Origin: JALZHR01 sp036389695
GTDB taxonomy: Bacteria > Acidobacteriota > Blastocatellia > Pyrinomonadales > Pyrinomonadaceae
NCBI GenBank assembly: GCA_036389695.1
Contig: DASVWG010000456.1
Span: 1-7,086 of the forward strand
Reading direction: 5' to 3'
Length of the DNA stretch: 7,086 nucleotides
Under the pieces are notes generated by a model. That model was not told where the DNA came from. It worked only from the letters and a program-made list of their open reading frames with translations, and did not search any database. Of this stretch, positions 5,753 to 7,086 are shown in pieces. The position numbers and the translations under genes are program-made. The stretch's first letter is position 1, and the number at the start of each line of letters is the position of its first letter.

Positions 5753-5768
5753 TTTGAAAACGTTCAAA
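5753..5768. repeat. Short inverted repeat TTTGAA-AACG-TTCAAA upstream of ndk
   Basis: Perfect 6-bp arms surround a 4-nt centre, 35-50 bp upstream of the ndk start codon. On the plus strand it is followed by a run of nine T residues (5772-5780), which resembles a weak intrinsic terminator for plus-strand transcripts. On the minus strand it lies in the likely promoter region of ndk and could be an operator. Neither role can be decided from the sequence. Confidence 0.4.
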
Positions 5769-5784
5769 CTTATTTTTTTTTAAA

Positions 5785-7086
5785 TCAACCTTTTCCGACA
5801 TACTTGTCTAAAAGTTGTTTCACTATAGAAAATTTAGCGGCGCAAATTATCTTGTCGCAAAAAATTGCATAAGGCTTCTGGCTGGTCTTGGCGGTTTCCT
5901 TCACATACGCATCGTCCGCGTAAAAAGTGAGCGCATCGTTTTGGTCCTTTCCCTTTCTTTGAATCGCCGCCGTGATTTTGATTGCGCCGATACTGTCTCG
6001 AAAATACTGTACCTTTGCAACTTTGCTCCAGGGCACTTTAAATTCTTCATCGCCATCTGCCGGACGGTTAAGCTCGGTCGCCACTTTTGTTTTGCGAAAC
6101 TGAAGATAGTCTTTGGTGATTTCAAACTCCCCGACGCATAAATCGTAATTCCAGCCCAATTTCGTCAGAGTCCAAAAGCTGTAGTGTTGATGCTTGACCG
6201 GAATAACGACTTTTTCGCCTCTCTCTAAAACCTTTGAAAAAATATTGTAAGCTTGTTCGTAACGCTTCGAATTATAAAACAATAACGCATCGCTGAGAGT
6301 CGCGTCGCTGCTCTCGGCAGTAATTACTACAGGCTCTCTGCTGCCGGCAGGCTTATTTTCACTTCCGGCGTAGATTGCGGAAACCTTCTCGATTGTACTG
6401 CCGAGAAATTTGACGTCATTAAAATCAATGTTAAATTCCCTGTTTTCCGACGAACAAGGTATACGAAAATTTTTTATAACAGTTGCGCCGGAATTGATTC
6501 TTTCAAATTTTACGTATAGAAGTTTTTTAACTTCCGGAATAAGAGTCGTCCTGATATACCAGCCCCAGGGAACACTGTCTGGACCCATATTTGCGGTTGA
6601 CGCATTGTATTCGACTCCCTGTTCATCTGTTATTTTGATGTTTCTAATGACAATGGATATATCCCGGTCAGTTTTGTCTTTGTTCATCACCCCGACGAAA
6701 CATTCCACACTGTCGCCTCTCGTGCTGCGACAGGAATTTAACTCAAAAGTAAAATCAAGTTTAGTTTGCTTTTTCGTCGCAGTTTCCTTTGGAGTCTCAG
6801 CTTTGACATTTGTTTCAACCGGCGACTTTTTACTTCCTTTTTCCAGAACGGCATTGAGCACTTTTTCGCTCGCGCCTTTGTTATTTAGCTCAACAATGGC
6901 TTCGGTCGAAGTGTCGAAATCGGTTGAGCTATTTCGAATCTTTGCCAGAATCACGCTTTCCGGAACTTTAGCCTCCAGCATTTTTATAATGTCGGCATTA
7001 GTCAACGCTTTATTGGATTGCTGAGCAAAGCCAGCCGGGGAAAGGAAAAAAATTAAAATTAAACTTATAACACTCAGACCTCTCCG
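5785..7086 (-). CDS. Secreted multidomain protein of unknown function, 5' end outside the window
   Basis: The first in-window start candidate is a TTG at 7005, but the frame stays open for 27 more codons to the right edge. Those codons encode a signal peptide: Arg-Gly, a hydrophobic core (LSVISLILIFFLSPAG) and a cleavage site after GFA, before QQSNK. The true start is therefore beyond 7086 and the product is exported. Numbered from the TTG codon, the regions are as follows. A small helical domain (1-57) has LTNADIIKML, ILAKIRNSSTDFDTST and a GASEKVLNAVLE repeat-like end, common in acidobacterial proteins. A Lys/Thr linker follows (58-82). A beta-rich domain (83-200), like telokin/DUF4352 sandwiches, has Cys92 and Cys102 placed for a possible disulfide. 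One TPR-like helical pair lies at 236-264. A beta-rich C-terminal part (288-405) resembles a PH-like fold. Codon use looks more AT-rich by eye than in ppk1. Function unknown. Confidence 0.85.
   Translation of the reverse strand, partial: RRGLSVISLILIFFLSPAGFAQQSNKALTNADIIKMLEAKVPESVILAKIRNSSTDFDTSTEAIVELNNKGASEKVLNAVLEKGSKKSPVETNVKAETPKETATKKQTKLDFTFELNSCRSTRGDSVECFVGVMNKDKTDRDISIVIRNIKITDEQGVEYNASTANMGPDSVPWGWYIRTTLIPEVKKLLYVKFERINSGATVIKNFRIPCSSENREFNIDFNDVKFLGSTIEKVSAIYAGSENKPAGSREPVVITAESSDATLSDALLFYNSKRYEQAYNIFSKVLERGEKVVIPVKHQHYSFWTLTKLGWNYDLCVGEFEITKDYLQFRKTKVATELNRPADGDEEFKVPWSKVAKVQYFRDSIGAIKITAAIQRKGKDQNDALTFYADDAYVKETAKTSQKPYAIFCDKIICAAKFSIVKQLLDKYVGKG

Noticed and set aside
6410..7024. 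A 204-codon plus-strand frame opposite the secreted protein
   Set aside because: It is antisense to a gene with a signal peptide and recognisable domains. It is Ser/Phe/Leu-rich, as antisense of AT-rich coding sequence usually is, and has no ribosome site.

Overview
The window reads as an ordinary bacterial chromosome segment of moderate GC content. It holds six complete protein genes and one that runs off the right edge. I infer a member of the Acidobacteriota, most like the Blastocatellia or Pyrinomonadaceae. The reasons are the short zinc-ribbon plus DUF4190 protein of the 'MKRCPTC...FCQTDGTPL' type, and a secreted protein with the 'LTNADIIKML...ILAKIRNSSTDFDTST' N-terminal domain. Both architectures are familiar from that phylum. 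This is recognition by eye, not a search result.

Layout: polyphosphate kinase (ppk1) is the only plus-strand gene (12-2147). All other genes are on the minus strand. Read in transcription order from the right edge they are: a secreted hypothetical protein truncated at its 5' end (7086-5785), nucleoside diphosphate kinase (ndk, 5718-5302), a zinc-ribbon/Pro-rich/DUF4190 membrane protein (5117-4014), a solitary complex I subunit (nuoI, 3918-3394), a small HRDC-domain protein (3285-2785), and a CYTH triphosphate-tunnel protein (2777-2232) that converges on ppk1. The HRDC and CYTH genes are 7 bp apart and almost certainly co-transcribed. A good intrinsic terminator (3957-3991) and a candidate -10 box separate nuoI from the gene upstream.

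Function: ppk1, the CYTH protein and ndk all handle nucleoside tri-/diphosphates or polyphosphate, but they are not one operon and a shared pathway is only suggested. The other genes look like unrelated neighbours.

The most unusual structure is between the genes. Three of the five sizeable intergenic gaps (2148-2231, 3286-3393, 5118-5301) are filled by inverted repeats whose arms are made of short degenerate tandem units. The unit is 7 nt in two gaps and about 10 nt in the third, with a different sequence in each. The sequences differ but the design is the same: tandem units, a spacer, then the reverse-complement units. This recalls the short tandemly repeated repetitive (STRR) heptamers of filamentous cyanobacteria. 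I found no CRISPR array, tRNA, rRNA, insertion sequence or defence locus. No stretch longer than 300 bp lacks a gene.
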